Positions 8,711-17,624 of a stretch of 64,000 nucleotides of DNA are shown here, in pieces. Below the pieces are notes generated by a model. It was given only the letters and a program-made list of their open reading frames with translations, did no database searches and was not told where the DNA came from. Source of the stretch: Mycobacterium sp. ITM-2016-00316 (lineage in GTDB: Bacteria; Actinomycetota; Actinomycetes; Mycobacteriales; Mycobacteriaceae); assembly GCF_002968335.2 (NCBI RefSeq), contig NZ_CP134398.1:1054001-1118000 (forward strand). Reading direction: 5' to 3'. The position numbers and the translations under genes were made by a program. How positions within the stretch are numbered: position 1 is the stretch's first letter; each line of letters begins with the position of its first letter.

Positions 8711-9369
8711 TGATATATCCCCTCGCGCAGCGCAGTGGCGACGGCACCCGTGCGGTCGCTCACGCCGAGCTTGCGGTAAATGGAGCTCAGGTGGGTTTTG
8801 ACGGTTTCGTCGCCGATCACCAGCTTGTTGGCGATCCCGCGGTTCGACAGCCCGCTGACCACGTAGGACAGGATCTCGCTCTCGCGCTGCGTCAGACCCT
8901 GCCGGACGCCGGGCCAGAACTCGTCGCGCTGCAGGCGGGCCGCGGTGTCGGCGGCGCGGGCGGCCATGGTCGGGTCGATCGCGGTCTGCCCCCGGTGTGC
9001 GAACTCCAGCTGGCGCACCAGTTCGTCGCTGCTGATGCTCTTGAGCAGATAACCCGACGCCCCGACCCGCAGCGCCTGGAACAGGTACTGCTCGTCGTCG
9101 TAGACCGACAGCATCACGACCTTGCGGTCCGGGTCCCGCTCGCGCAGCGTGACGCACAGATCCAGGCCGCTGGAGCCCTGCATGCGGACGTCGCACAACA
9201 CGATGTCGGGTTGCAGCTCCTGCACGACGAGGACAGCCTGCTCGGCGCCGATGGCCTGACCGACCACCTGGACCCGGTCGCCGAAGGTGGTCAGCATGGC
9301 CTTGAGGCCCTCGATGACCATCTCGTGGTCATCGACCAGCACAAGGCGCAGCGGGCTGGAGGGCGCCAT
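8707..9369 (-). CDS. NarL/LuxR-family response regulator
   Basis: 220 residues. Receiver domain with acidic pair DD (13-14), phospho-acceptor Asp60 and Lys110; C-terminal GerE helix-turn-helix (LTQRESEILSYVVSGLSNRGIANKLVIGDETVKTHLSSIYRKLG). Partner of the adjacent kinase. The recognition helix differs from DosR, so I do not call it dosR. A symmetrical C-run/G-run element lies about 55-70 bp upstream. Confidence 0.94.
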   Translation of the reverse strand: MAPSSPLRLVLVDDHEMVIEGLKAMLTTFGDRVQVVGQAIGAEQAVLVVQELQPDIVLCDVRMQGSSGLDLCVTLRERDPDRKVVMLSVYDDEQYLFQALRVGASGYLLKSISSDELVRQLEFAHRGQTAIDPTMAARAADTAARLQRDEFWPGVRQGLTQRESEILSYVVSGLSNRGIANKLVIGDETVKTHLSSIYRKLGVSDRTGAVATALREGIYQ

Positions 9370-9422
9370 GGCAACACCTTAAGGGTGGCGACCCGCACTT
9401 CTTCCCAACTTGGCCTGCCCAA

Positions 9423-9438
9423 TCCCCCTTATGGGGGA
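9423..9438. promoter_or_regulatory. Inverted repeat between the response regulator and HAD gene
   Basis: TCCCCC-TTAT-GGGGGA is a perfect 6-bp inverted repeat with a 4-nt centre in the 100-bp divergent intergenic region. NarL-family regulators (for example NreC) recognise CCCC-TATA-GGGG-like sites, so it could be the operator of the adjacent regulator. Inference from shape only. Confidence 0.4.
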
Positions 9439-9473
9439 CGCGGCGGGTATGTGACGTGGGCCACTGTGGGGGC

Positions 9474-10271
9474 ATGTCCACGCATGAGGCAAAAGCATGG
9501 CCCGCGTCCGGTCAGTTCTGGTGGCATGGCGACGAGCCCGACGACCCGGCCGCCTACCCGCTGCATGCGGTGGTCTTCGACCTCGACGCCTTGTCCGATC
9601 TGGACCTCGACGGCCATCGCGTGGTCTACAACGCCGCATTCGCCTCGCTGGGGCTGGACCTGCAGTGGAGCGTCGGGCGCTATCAGCGGCTGATGGCGCT
9701 GCCCGACGAACGTCAGCGGGTCGCCGCCGAACTGCGCAAACGGTGCGTCGGCACGGAATGCGATGTGCTGGTCAAGGTGCTCGTCGACGAAATCTGCGCG
9801 GCCAAGGACATGATGTTCGAGGAGATGATCCTGGACGCCGGGCTGACGCCGCGCCCGGGCCTGGTGGACCTGGTGATGGACGCCTTCGTGGCGCACATCC
9901 CGGTCAGCGTCGTCACCACCGGCCGGCGCAGCTGGGCCGAGCCGCTGGTGCGTCAGCTGGTCGGTGAGGGTCTCGTCGAATCCGTCGTGACCGCCGACGA
10001 CGTGAGCGGACCGAATCTGTTCGCTCATGCGCTCGCCGAACTCGGGGTCGCGCCCCATGATGCGCTGGCGGTGGCCGGCTCACCCGCCGCGTTGCGCGGC
10101 GCGAACGCGGCCGGTGTGGCCACCGTGCTCATCGACGCCGACGCCGGGCGAGGACGGGCGGCCGCAGCGGTGCGTGCCGGGTACAACGGCACCGGGGAGG
10201 CGTTGCGGCTGGCCAACTGTCGCCGCCTGCACGCCCGGTGGTGGGATCAGCACAGCCCGTCGGCGGCCTAG
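9474..10271 (+). CDS. HAD-superfamily hydrolase (beta-phosphoglucomutase/phosphatase-like)
   Basis: 265 residues from the chosen ATG; a GTG 18 bp earlier is in frame and neither has a strong ribosome site. HAD motif I appears as VVFDLDALSDLDLDGH (nucleophile and second Asp kept, though the usual DGTL is changed), a motif II-like Thr lies in VSVVTTGRR, and later PHDALAVAGSPAALRGANAAGVATVLI resembles motifs III/IV with GS replacing the usual GDS, so an acidic residue looks lost. Activity is therefore uncertain. Divergent from the two-component genes; convergent with mmsB with a 4-nt overlap. Confidence 0.75.
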   Translation: MSTHEAKAWPASGQFWWHGDEPDDPAAYPLHAVVFDLDALSDLDLDGHRVVYNAAFASLGLDLQWSVGRYQRLMALPDERQRVAAELRKRCVGTECDVLVKVLVDEICAAKDMMFEEMILDAGLTPRPGLVDLVMDAFVAHIPVSVVTTGRRSWAEPLVRQLVGEGLVESVVTADDVSGPNLFAHALAELGVAPHDALAVAGSPAALRGANAAGVATVLIDADAGRGRAAAAVRAGYNGTGEALRLANCRRLHARWWDQHSPSAA

Positions 10272-11143
10272 CCGTTGCGGATGTACTCGATGACCGCGCT
10301 GAAGTCCTTGTCGGCGTGGTCGCGGGCAAAATTGGCGTAGATCTCGGCGGCGTGGCTGCCCAGCGGCGCCGCGGAGCCGGTCGAGGTGACGGCGTCCATC
10401 GCCAGGCCGAGGTCCTTGTTCATCAGCGCCGTCGCGAAGCCCGGCTTGAAATCGTGGTTGGCCGGTGAGGTGGGAACGGGCCCGGGCACCGGGCAATTCG
10501 TGTGAACCGACCAGCAGTTACCGGTGGCGCCGGTGATCACGTCGAACAAGGCCTGCTTGTCCAGTCCCAGCTTCTCGGCGAGCACGAATGCCTCCCCGAC
10601 GGCGATCTGCTGGACCGCGAGCACCATGTTGTTGCATACCTTGGCCGCCTGGCCGGCGCCGGAGTCGCCGCAGTGAATGATCTTGCCCGCCATGGCCTCC
10701 AGTACGGGGCGACCGCGCTCGACTGCCTCGGCGTCCCCGCCGACCATGAACGCCAGCGTGCCGGCCACCGCGCCCTTGACGCCACCGGACACCGGCGCAT
10801 CGAGCTGGGCGAAACCGTGGTCGGCGGCCAGCGTGTGCACTTCCCGCGCGTCATCGACGGAGATGGTGGAGCTGTCGATGAACAGGGCGCCCGCGGCGGC
10901 CTTGGGCAGGATGTCCACGTAGCAGTTCTTCACCAGCGCCCCGTTGGGCAACATGGTGATCACGATGTCGGCCCCGGCAACGGCCTCGGCGCCGCTGTCG
11001 AAAACGCTGGCGCCGTTGGCCTTTGCGGCATCCTTGGCCGCGGTGACGGGATCGAAGCCCTGCACGGCATGTCCGGCCGCCAGCAGGTTGGCCGCCATCG
11101 GGCCGCCCATGTTTCCCAGTCCCAGAAAAGCAACGGTGCTCAT
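10268..11143 (-). CDS. mmsB: 3-hydroxyisobutyrate dehydrogenase
   Basis: 291 residues. NAD-binding GLGNMGGPMAANL at the N-terminus, substrate-binding DAPVSGGVKGA, and catalytic Lys in GAGQAAKVCNNMVLA. Oxidises 3-hydroxyisobutyrate to methylmalonate semialdehyde in valine breakdown. Last gene of the mmsA-fadE9-mmsB operon, matching Rv0751c. Confidence 0.95.
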   Translation of the reverse strand: MSTVAFLGLGNMGGPMAANLLAAGHAVQGFDPVTAAKDAAKANGASVFDSGAEAVAGADIVITMLPNGALVKNCYVDILPKAAAGALFIDSSTISVDDAREVHTLAADHGFAQLDAPVSGGVKGAVAGTLAFMVGGDAEAVERGRPVLEAMAGKIIHCGDSGAGQAAKVCNNMVLAVQQIAVGEAFVLAEKLGLDKQALFDVITGATGNCWSVHTNCPVPGPVPTSPANHDFKPGFATALMNKDLGLAMDAVTSTGSAAPLGSHAAEIYANFARDHADKDFSAVIEYIRNG

Positions 11144-11161
11144 CTTCTGCCTTACCTCTCG

Positions 11162-12322
11162 TTAGCCGGCGGCCCGGGCGCGGGCGGATTCCGCCCGGCC
11201 GATGACCACGCGCATGATCTCGTTGGTCCCCTCAAGGATGCGGTGTACCCGCAGATCCCGGACGATTTTCTCCAAGCCGTATTCCTTGAGGTAGCCGTAG
11301 CCGCCGTGCAGCTGCAGGGCCTGGTCGGCGACCTCGTAACAGGTATCGGTGACGTAGCGCTTGGCCATCGCGCACAGGGCCACCTTGTCAGGGTGGTTGC
11401 TGTCGAGGGCGGATGCCGCCCGCCACAACATGTTCCGCGAGGTCTCCAGGCCGGTGGCCATATCGGCGAGCGTAAAGCGGATGGTCGGCTCATCGAGCAG
11501 TGCTCCGCCGAACGCCTGCCGGTCGGCCAGATAGGCCACCGTCTTGTCGTAGGCGGTCTGCGCGCCACCCAGCGAGCACGCCGCGATATTGATGCGGCCG
11601 CCGTTCAGCCCGTTCATCGCGATCCCGAACCCGGTGCCCTCGGTGCCGCCCAACAGCGCCTCAGCCGGCACCCGGGCGCCCTCGAAAACGACCTGAGCGG
11701 TGGGCTGGGCGTTCCATCCCATCTTCTGTTCATCGACGCCGAAACTGACACCGGGGGTGTTCTTCTCGACGACGAACGCCGAGATGCCGCGGGGTCCGTC
11801 GGCGCCGGTGCGGGCCATCACCACATACAGGTCCGAGACACCCGCCCCGGAGATGAACTGCTTCACCCCATCCAGGACGTAGTGGTCACCGTCCCGAACG
11901 GCCCTGGTGCGCAACGCCGCCGCGTCCGATCCCGCTCCTGGCTCGGTGAGGCAGTAGCTGGCGATGGACTCCATGGACGCGAGCTTGGGCACCAGCGTCT
12001 TGCGCTGCTCGTCGGTGCCGAAGCTGTCCACCATCCAGGCACACATGTTGTGGATGGACAGGAACGCGGCGATCGTGGGGTCGGCGGCGGCGAGCGCGGT
12101 GAAGATGCGCACCGCGTCCAGGCGGCGTAACCCGCTGCCGCCGGCGTCCTCGGCACAGTAGATCCCCGCCATGCCCAGTTCGGCGGCCGCCCGCAGCACA
12201 TCGGTCGGGAAGTGATGGGACTCATCCCATTCCAGCGCGAACGGCGCGATGCGTTTCTCGGCGAAGGCGGCCGCCGTCTCGGTGATGACGCGCTCGTCGT
12301 CATCCAACTCGAACACCGGCAC
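11162..12322 (-). CDS. fadE9: Acyl-CoA dehydrogenase FadE9 (isobutyryl-CoA dehydrogenase-like)
   Basis: 386 residues, standard ACAD length. FAD-dependent domain pattern with CLTEPGAGSDAAALRT and QFISGAGVSDLY in the middle and a C-terminal QLHGGYGYLKEYGLEKIVRDLRVHRILEGTNEIMR; the Glu in EGTNE is the usual catalytic base of this subgroup. GTG start lies directly after the mmsA stop with no gap, so translation is probably coupled. Valine pathway role follows from the operon and from Rv0752c. Confidence 0.93.
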   Translation of the reverse strand: MPVFELDDDERVITETAAAFAEKRIAPFALEWDESHHFPTDVLRAAAELGMAGIYCAEDAGGSGLRRLDAVRIFTALAAADPTIAAFLSIHNMCAWMVDSFGTDEQRKTLVPKLASMESIASYCLTEPGAGSDAAALRTRAVRDGDHYVLDGVKQFISGAGVSDLYVVMARTGADGPRGISAFVVEKNTPGVSFGVDEQKMGWNAQPTAQVVFEGARVPAEALLGGTEGTGFGIAMNGLNGGRINIAACSLGGAQTAYDKTVAYLADRQAFGGALLDEPTIRFTLADMATGLETSRNMLWRAASALDSNHPDKVALCAMAKRYVTDTCYEVADQALQLHGGYGYLKEYGLEKIVRDLRVHRILEGTNEIMRVVIGRAESARARAAG

Positions 12323-13843
12323 CTACTTCATGGTGGGGATGACGAATTCGGCGCCATCCTTGATGCCGGAGGGCCAGCGCTCGGTGACGGTCTTGACCTT
12401 GGTGTAGAACTGGATCGAGGCGGGTCCGTGCTGGTTGAGGTCGCCGAAACCGGACCGCTTCCAGCCGCCGAAGGTGTGGTAGGCCACCGGAACCGGGATC
12501 GGCACGTTGACCCCGACCATGCCGACCTGCACCCGGGAGACGAAGTCGCGGGCGGCGTCGCCGTCGCGGGTGAAGATCGCCACGCCGTTGCCGTATTCGT
12601 GTTTGGTGGGCAGTTCGAGTGCGGCTTCGTAGTCCTCGGCGCGCACGATGCACAGCACGGGTCCGAAGATCTCGTCGGTGTAGATGGACATGTCGGTGGT
12701 GACGTGGTCGAACAGGGTGGGCCCGATGAAGTAGCCCTTCGACAGGTCCTGGTCATCGAAGGTGAGTTCGTCGGTGGCGCGTTCGCGGCCGTCGATCACG
12801 ATTTCGGCGCCGGCGTCCACACCCTGGCCGATGTAGTCGCGGACCCGCTCCAGCGCAGCGCCGGTGACCAGGGGCCCGTAATCGGCCTTGGGGTCCAGGC
12901 TGTGCCCGACGCGCAGTTGGTTGACGCGCTCGACGAGCTTGGCGCGCAAGCGGTTTGCGGTTTCCTCGCCGACGGGCACCGCGACACTGATGGCCATGCA
13001 GCGCTCACCGGCGCTGCCGTAGCCGGCGCCGATCAGGGCGTCGACGGCCTGATCGAGGTCGGCGTCGGGCAGCACGATCATGTGGTTCTTGGCGCCGCCG
13101 AAGCACTGTGAACGTTTGCCGTGCGCGGCGGCGGTGGAGTAGATGTACTGCGCGATATCGGAGGACCCGACGAAGCCGACGGCCTGGATGTCGGGGTGGG
13201 TGAGGATGGCGTCGACGGCTTCCTTGTCGCCCTGGACCACCTGGAAGACGCCCGGGGGCAGCCCGGCCTCGATGAACAGTTCGGCCAGGCGCAGCGGGAC
13301 CGAGGGGTCGCGCTCGGAGGGTTTGAGGATGAACGCGTTGCCGCATGCCAGGGCGGGGCCGGCCTTCCACAGCGGGATCATGGCCGGGAAGTTGAACGGG
13401 GTGATACCGGCGACGACGCCGAGCGGCTGGCGGATCGAGTACACGTCGATACCGGTGCCCGCGCCCTCGGTGAATTCGCCCTTGAGCAGGTGGGGGATGC
13501 CGATCGCGAATTCGATGACCTCGATACCGCGCTGGATGTCGCCCAGGGAGTCCGCGACAGTCTTGCCGTGCTCGATGGACAGCAGCTGGGCCAGCTCATC
13601 GGCGTTCTGGTTGACCAGGTCGACGAAGCGCATGAAGACGCGGGCGCGGCGCTGCGGGTTGTAGGCGGCCCACACCTTCTGGGCCTCGACCGCGTTGGCG
13701 ACGGCGGTCTGTACATCGGCGGTCGAGGCCAGCAGCACCTGGGCCTGGACCTCGCCGGTGCTGGGGTTGAGCACATCGGCGGTGCGGGTGGATGCGAGGG
13801 TGCTGCGCTCGCCGTTGATGAAGTGCGGAATCTGTGTGGTCAT
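12323..13843 (-). CDS. mmsA: Methylmalonate-semialdehyde dehydrogenase (CoA-acylating)
   Basis: 506 residues of the aldehyde dehydrogenase family. The catalytic Cys lies in GSAGERCMAISVAVPVG, and the N-terminal IPHFINGERS...ADVLNPSTGEV is typical of MmsA. Converts methylmalonate (or malonate) semialdehyde to propionyl-CoA (acetyl-CoA). First gene of the operon with fadE9 and mmsB; matches Rv0753c. Confidence 0.96.
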   Translation of the reverse strand: MTTQIPHFINGERSTLASTRTADVLNPSTGEVQAQVLLASTADVQTAVANAVEAQKVWAAYNPQRRARVFMRFVDLVNQNADELAQLLSIEHGKTVADSLGDIQRGIEVIEFAIGIPHLLKGEFTEGAGTGIDVYSIRQPLGVVAGITPFNFPAMIPLWKAGPALACGNAFILKPSERDPSVPLRLAELFIEAGLPPGVFQVVQGDKEAVDAILTHPDIQAVGFVGSSDIAQYIYSTAAAHGKRSQCFGGAKNHMIVLPDADLDQAVDALIGAGYGSAGERCMAISVAVPVGEETANRLRAKLVERVNQLRVGHSLDPKADYGPLVTGAALERVRDYIGQGVDAGAEIVIDGRERATDELTFDDQDLSKGYFIGPTLFDHVTTDMSIYTDEIFGPVLCIVRAEDYEAALELPTKHEYGNGVAIFTRDGDAARDFVSRVQVGMVGVNVPIPVPVAYHTFGGWKRSGFGDLNQHGPASIQFYTKVKTVTERWPSGIKDGAEFVIPTMK

Positions 13844-13952
13844 GACATCCGTCCAAAGGGGTGAGCAGAATTCAGGGCCCGGCGCACGGCCGAGATACTT
13901 GCATATCCTAGTAATTAGGCCCGGAGTTTGGCAAGGGTCAACACGGGGCCTC

Positions 13953-13987
13953 TTTTATTTACGATACGGTGCCGTTAAGATAATCGA
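13953..13987 (+). promoter_or_regulatory. Possible promoter giving a leaderless monooxygenase-TetR transcript
   Basis: The AT-rich stretch carries TTTTAT (13953-13958) and TAAGAT (13976-13981) separated by 17 nt. Transcription would start about 7 nt downstream, at the ATG itself. No ribosome site precedes that ATG. Leaderless messages are common in mycobacteria. Confidence 0.35.
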
Positions 13988-15505
13988 ATGGCTGACCCCG
14001 ATATCGACATCGACGTGCTGGTGGTGGGAGCCGGGCCCACCGGTCTGACACTGGCGTGTGCGCTGCGCCTGCACGGATTGTCGGTGCGGATCGTCGATCG
14101 CGCAGCCGGTCCGGCCACGACATCGCGGGCGAACTTCCTGCACGCCCGCGGTTCGGAGGTGCTTGGCCGCATCGGCGGCCTCGGAACTCTTCCCGAAGAG
14201 TCGTTGCGCGCCATGCGGATCACCAGCTATCTGGGTGGACATCCGCTGATGACGCTGGAGTTCGGCGACCCGGGTCTGGGCACCGCCGCACCGCCGATGG
14301 TGGTGTCGCAAGCCAGGGTCGAGGGTGCGTTGCGAGACCGGTTGGCCGCACTCGGTCTCATACCGGAGTGGGGCAAGGCCCTGGTCGGTCTGCAGCAGGA
14401 ACCCGGCTGCGCGCTGGCGGAACTCGATGGCGGCGAGACGGTCCGGGCCCGCTGGGTCGTCGGGTGCGACGGCACCTCCAGTAGCACAAGGCAATTGGCC
14501 GGGATCGGGTTTCCCGGGGTGAAGCTGACCGAACGCTTCCTGCTGGCGGACGTGCATCTGGATTGGGACATCGACAGGGGAGGTACGTCCGGGTGGATAC
14601 ACCCCGATGGTGTGATCGGTGTGATGCCGATGCCCGACCCCCACGGCGGCGACGATCTCTGGCGGGTCTTCGCCTATGACCCGGGCCAGGGCCAAAAGCC
14701 CACCGACGGTGAGATTCTCGAGCGGATTCGAACGGTGCTTCCCGAGCGCACCGGGCTCGATGTTCGGGTCGGTGATCCGCAATGGCTGTCGGTGTTCACC
14801 GTGCACCGCAGGCTGGCCGAAACCTACCGGCGCGGCCGGATCCTGATCGCCGGTGATGCAGCCCATGCCCATTCGCCGTTCGGTGGGCAGGGGATGCTCA
14901 CCGGGATCGGGGATGCCGAGAATCTGGCATTCAAACTCGCGTTGGTGGTGCGCGGGTTGGCCGCCGAGGCGCTGCTCGACACATACGAGGCCGAACGGCG
15001 CCCCTTGGCCGAGGGGGTGTTGCGGGGTACCAGCGCGGTGACCAGGGTCAACATCGCGAGCAACCCGGTCGGGCGCTTCCTGCGGGATCGGGTGGCGCCG
15101 CGCGTCTTCAGCATCGGTGCCGTGCAGCGCTGGACGACCTTCACCGCGTCACAACTGTGGGTGAGTTATCGCAAGGGACCGCTCGGCGGGCGTGGACCCA
15201 GGCCGCGCCCGGGGGACCGGGTCGCCGACCTTGCCTGCACGCTGGCCGACGGCACCCCCGCACGGTTGCACCGCGAGCTCGGCGGCCGGTGGGCATTGTT
15301 GCGTCCATCCGGCAGCACGCTCGGAGTGGACGCCACCGCTGCGCTGCGCAGGCTCGGCGATTTCGTCGGCTGCCTCGGTCACGACGGTGCGGAGTTGATG
15401 CTCATCCGCCCGGACGGGCACCTGGCGTGGCGGGGTAGTCCCGGCGAGGAGGCCGACCTGAACCGCTGGCTCGCTTCGGCTCTGGAGACCGGTACCGTCC
15501 GATGA
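13988..15505 (+). CDS. FAD-dependent aromatic monooxygenase (class A, RebC/TetX-like)
   Basis: 505 residues. N-terminal VLVVGAGPTGLTLACAL (FAD), middle VGCDGTSSSTRQLAGI (DG motif binding FAD and NADPH) and GRILIAGDAAHAHSPFGGQGMLTGIGDAENLAFKLA (GD motif) identify a class A flavin hydroxylase. The C-terminal thioredoxin-like extension is as in phenol/antibiotic hydroxylases. Its stop overlaps the TetR start by 4 nt, so the enzyme and repressor form a pair, typical of detoxification of an aromatic compound. Substrate unknown. Confidence 0.92.
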   Translation: MADPDIDIDVLVVGAGPTGLTLACALRLHGLSVRIVDRAAGPATTSRANFLHARGSEVLGRIGGLGTLPEESLRAMRITSYLGGHPLMTLEFGDPGLGTAAPPMVVSQARVEGALRDRLAALGLIPEWGKALVGLQQEPGCALAELDGGETVRARWVVGCDGTSSSTRQLAGIGFPGVKLTERFLLADVHLDWDIDRGGTSGWIHPDGVIGVMPMPDPHGGDDLWRVFAYDPGQGQKPTDGEILERIRTVLPERTGLDVRVGDPQWLSVFTVHRRLAETYRRGRILIAGDAAHAHSPFGGQGMLTGIGDAENLAFKLALVVRGLAAEALLDTYEAERRPLAEGVLRGTSAVTRVNIASNPVGRFLRDRVAPRVFSIGAVQRWTTFTASQLWVSYRKGPLGGRGPRPRPGDRVADLACTLADGTPARLHRELGGRWALLRPSGSTLGVDATAALRRLGDFVGCLGHDGAELMLIRPDGHLAWRGSPGEEADLNRWLASALETGTVR

Positions 15506-16122
15506 ATCGGCCGGCGGGCCGGGGGCGACCGCGTGATGCCGCAACCGATCTGGCCATCCTGCGGGCCGCCCTGGCGCTGTTCATCGAAAAGGGTGTCGAG
15601 GGGACCAGCATGGAACAGATCGCCAAGCGGGCGGGCGTCGGCAAGCCGACGATCTATCGCCGCTGGTCGAGTAAGGAAGAGGTGATCGCTGCGGCCATGG
15701 AGACCCTGGTGGCCGAGGAGGTCGGGTGGGTGGCACCGGATGCCATCGAGACACAGTCGCCGTATGCGTTGGTGGAGGCGGCGATCGACGGTGCGGCTGC
15801 CATGGCAGCCACCGCTGAGTACCGCGCCCTGGTGGCCAGGGTGTTCGGCTCGGCGGTCAGTCACCCGGAGTTGATGGCCCGCTACTGGGAGCGCTATATC
15901 CTGCCGCGTCGCCAACTGGCCGCGCGGCTGTTGGAGCGGGCCCGTCAGGAAGGCACCGTGGCCGCCGACACCGACGTCGACGTCACCATCGACATGATGG
16001 TGGGTGCGATCACCTACCGTGTGCTGCAACCGAATCCACCCGATGCCACCGAGATGCGGCGGTACCTGCGGCAGGTCTACCGCCAAGTCGGGCTGCTGCC
16101 GAGTCGGGGGGATCGAGACTAG
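15502..16122 (+). CDS. TetR-family transcriptional regulator
   Basis: 206 residues. N-terminal helix-turn-helix AALALFIEKGVEGTSMEQIAKRAGVGKPTIYRRWSSKEEVI; C-terminal TetR_C-like ligand domain. Coupled to the monooxygenase gene by ATGA overlap and probably controls it. Convergent with the MarR gene; the stop codons overlap by 4 nt. Confidence 0.93.
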   Translation: MNRPAGRGRPRDAATDLAILRAALALFIEKGVEGTSMEQIAKRAGVGKPTIYRRWSSKEEVIAAAMETLVAEEVGWVAPDAIETQSPYALVEAAIDGAAAMAATAEYRALVARVFGSAVSHPELMARYWERYILPRRQLAARLLERARQEGTVAADTDVDVTIDMMVGAITYRVLQPNPPDATEMRRYLRQVYRQVGLLPSRGDRD

Positions 16123-16580
16123 GCCTGCCGTTCCTGATGCCACCGGTCCAGTAGGGCCGGGATCTCCGCCATCAGAAAGGCGTAGAAGTCGCGCATCTGA
16201 CTCAGCCGCTCACGGGCCGCACTGTCGCCCTCGGTGGCCGCGATGCCGGCGTCGGCCGCGGCCTGCATGGCCGAAAGGGTCTCGTTCTGGTTGGTGAACA
16301 GGACGGCCCAGGCATCATCGCGCAGCCTGAAGTGGTCGCGCCTGCTGGCCGGTGCCGGAACTCGTTCGGCAAGGCCGACAGAGGTGAGCATCTTGAGTGC
16401 GCCCGAGATCGAACCCGCACTCGCCTGCAGGTCATCGGCGAGCTCGCCCATGGTCATGCTGGCGCGCTCGGTGAACAACAGCGTTGCGAGCACCCGCGCC
16501 GTCATGCGCTGCAGGCCGTGGCTGGACAGCACCAGCGCGAGTTGTTCGGCGGCGTGCTGCCGTTCTGGCGAGATGGACAC
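16119..16580 (-). CDS. MarR-family regulator, divergent from the ABC exporter
   Basis: 153 residues from a GTG with a GGAAGG ribosome site. Winged helix: ASMTMGELADDLQASAGSISGALKMLTSVGLAERVPAPASRRDHFRL; the C-terminal half is helical. This arrangement resembles the MarR/GbsR regulators paired with drug exporters. A symmetric site in the divergent intergenic region is the probable operator. Confidence 0.88.
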   Translation of the reverse strand: MSISPERQHAAEQLALVLSSHGLQRMTARVLATLLFTERASMTMGELADDLQASAGSISGALKMLTSVGLAERVPAPASRRDHFRLRDDAWAVLFTNQNETLSAMQAAADAGIAATEGDSAARERLSQMRDFYAFLMAEIPALLDRWHQERQA

Positions 16581-16615
16581 CCGAAAACCTTCCCCGTACA
16601 GAAAGCTTCAATAAT

Positions 16616-16631
16616 TACTGAAAGTTCAGTA
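16616..16631. promoter_or_regulatory. Inverted repeat, probable MarR operator
   Basis: TACTGAA-AG-TTCAGTA: perfect 7-bp arms with a 2-nt centre, in an AT-rich island between the MarR gene and the exporter genes. Adjacent TATATT (16629-16634 region) could be a -10 element. Size and position fit a MarR dimer site controlling both directions. Confidence 0.5.
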
Positions 16632-16724
16632 TATTGATCCGCGGTGTTCCGGGAAGTCTGGTCGGAGATGGTATCCAGCTGCGTTCCGCCGGTGTCCGGC
16701 GGCACGCCCGACCGAAGGGTGACC

Positions 16725-17624
16725 GTGTCCCCCGTGCCGTCTCCGTCCGCTCCGGCTGCCACGCCGGAGGTCATCCGCGTCCAGGATCTGACGTTCAGCT
16801 ATCCCAAGGCCGCCGAACCCGCCATCCGTGGAATGGATTTCGCCGTCGGGCAGGGCGAGATATTCGGGTTCCTCGGCCCCAGCGGCGCCGGGAAGTCGAC
16901 CACCCAGAAGCTGTTGATCGGCCTGCTCCGCGGCCACGGCGGCAGTGCCACGGTGTTCGGCCGGGAGCCGCTCGACTGGGGCCCGGACTACTACCAGCGG
17001 GTGGGCGTCTCCTTCGAGCTGCCCAACCACTATCAGAAGCTCACCGGCCTGGAAAACCTCCAGTTCTTCGCATCCTTGTATGACGGACCCACTGCCGACC
17101 CGATGGAACTGCTCGACTCCGTGGATCTGGCCGACGCGGCCAAGGTCCGGGTGGGCAAGTACTCCAAGGGCATGCAGATGCGGCTGACCTTCGCCCGATC
17201 GCTGATCAACAATCCCGAACTGCTGTTCCTCGACGAGCCGACCTCCGGGCTGGACCCGGTCAACGCGCGCAAGGTCAAGGACATCATCCTGGGGCTGAAG
17301 GCACGCGGTGCGACGATATTTCTCACCACCCACCACATGTCGACGGCCGACGAACTGTGCGACCGCGTCGCGTTCGTGGTCGATGGACAGATCGTGGCAC
17401 TCGACACCCCGGCCGAGCTGAAAATCGCGCGCAGTCAACGTCGGATACGGGTGCAGTATCGATCGGGCGGGGCGCTCGAATCCGCCGAATTCGGACTGGA
17501 CGGCCTGGCGGACGACCCGGAATTCCAAGCCGTGCTGCGTGATCACCACATCGAAACCATCCACAGCCGGGAAGCCAGCCTCGACGACGTCTTCGTCGAG
17601 GTGACCGGAAGGCGGCTGACATGA
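16725..17624 (+). CDS. ABC transporter ATP-binding protein (fluoroquinolone-exporter type)
   Basis: About 299 residues from the chosen GTG, which has GAAGGG five nt upstream; the frame stays open back to 16644. Walker A GPSGAGKSTTQ, signature YSKGMQMRL, Walker B LLFLDEPTSGLD and the switch His in TTHHM are intact, and a C-terminal extension follows as in drug exporters. Followed by two permease genes, each overlapping the previous gene by 4 nt. Layout matches Mtb Rv2688c-Rv2687c-Rv2686c, reported to export fluoroquinolones; substrate here is inference. Confidence 0.93.
   Translation: MSPVPSPSAPAATPEVIRVQDLTFSYPKAAEPAIRGMDFAVGQGEIFGFLGPSGAGKSTTQKLLIGLLRGHGGSATVFGREPLDWGPDYYQRVGVSFELPNHYQKLTGLENLQFFASLYDGPTADPMELLDSVDLADAAKVRVGKYSKGMQMRLTFARSLINNPELLFLDEPTSGLDPVNARKVKDIILGLKARGATIFLTTHHMSTADELCDRVAFVVDGQIVALDTPAELKIARSQRRIRVQYRSGGALESAEFGLDGLADDPEFQAVLRDHHIETIHSREASLDDVFVEVTGRRLT

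Noticed and set aside
7490..9369. Assignment of the two-component pair as DosS/DosR
   Set aside because: One GAF domain only, no heme signature, and a recognition helix unlike DosR. The pair is about 20 kb from the dormancy island.
10502..12130. Long plus-strand open frame (542 codons) antisense to mmsB/fadE9
   Set aside because: No homology or domain pattern; it mirrors the codon bias of the real minus-strand genes, usual in high-GC DNA.
13988..13990. ACGG-TG-CCGT upstream of the monooxygenase as a TetR operator
   Set aside because: Symmetry is limited to four bases per arm, too short for confidence.
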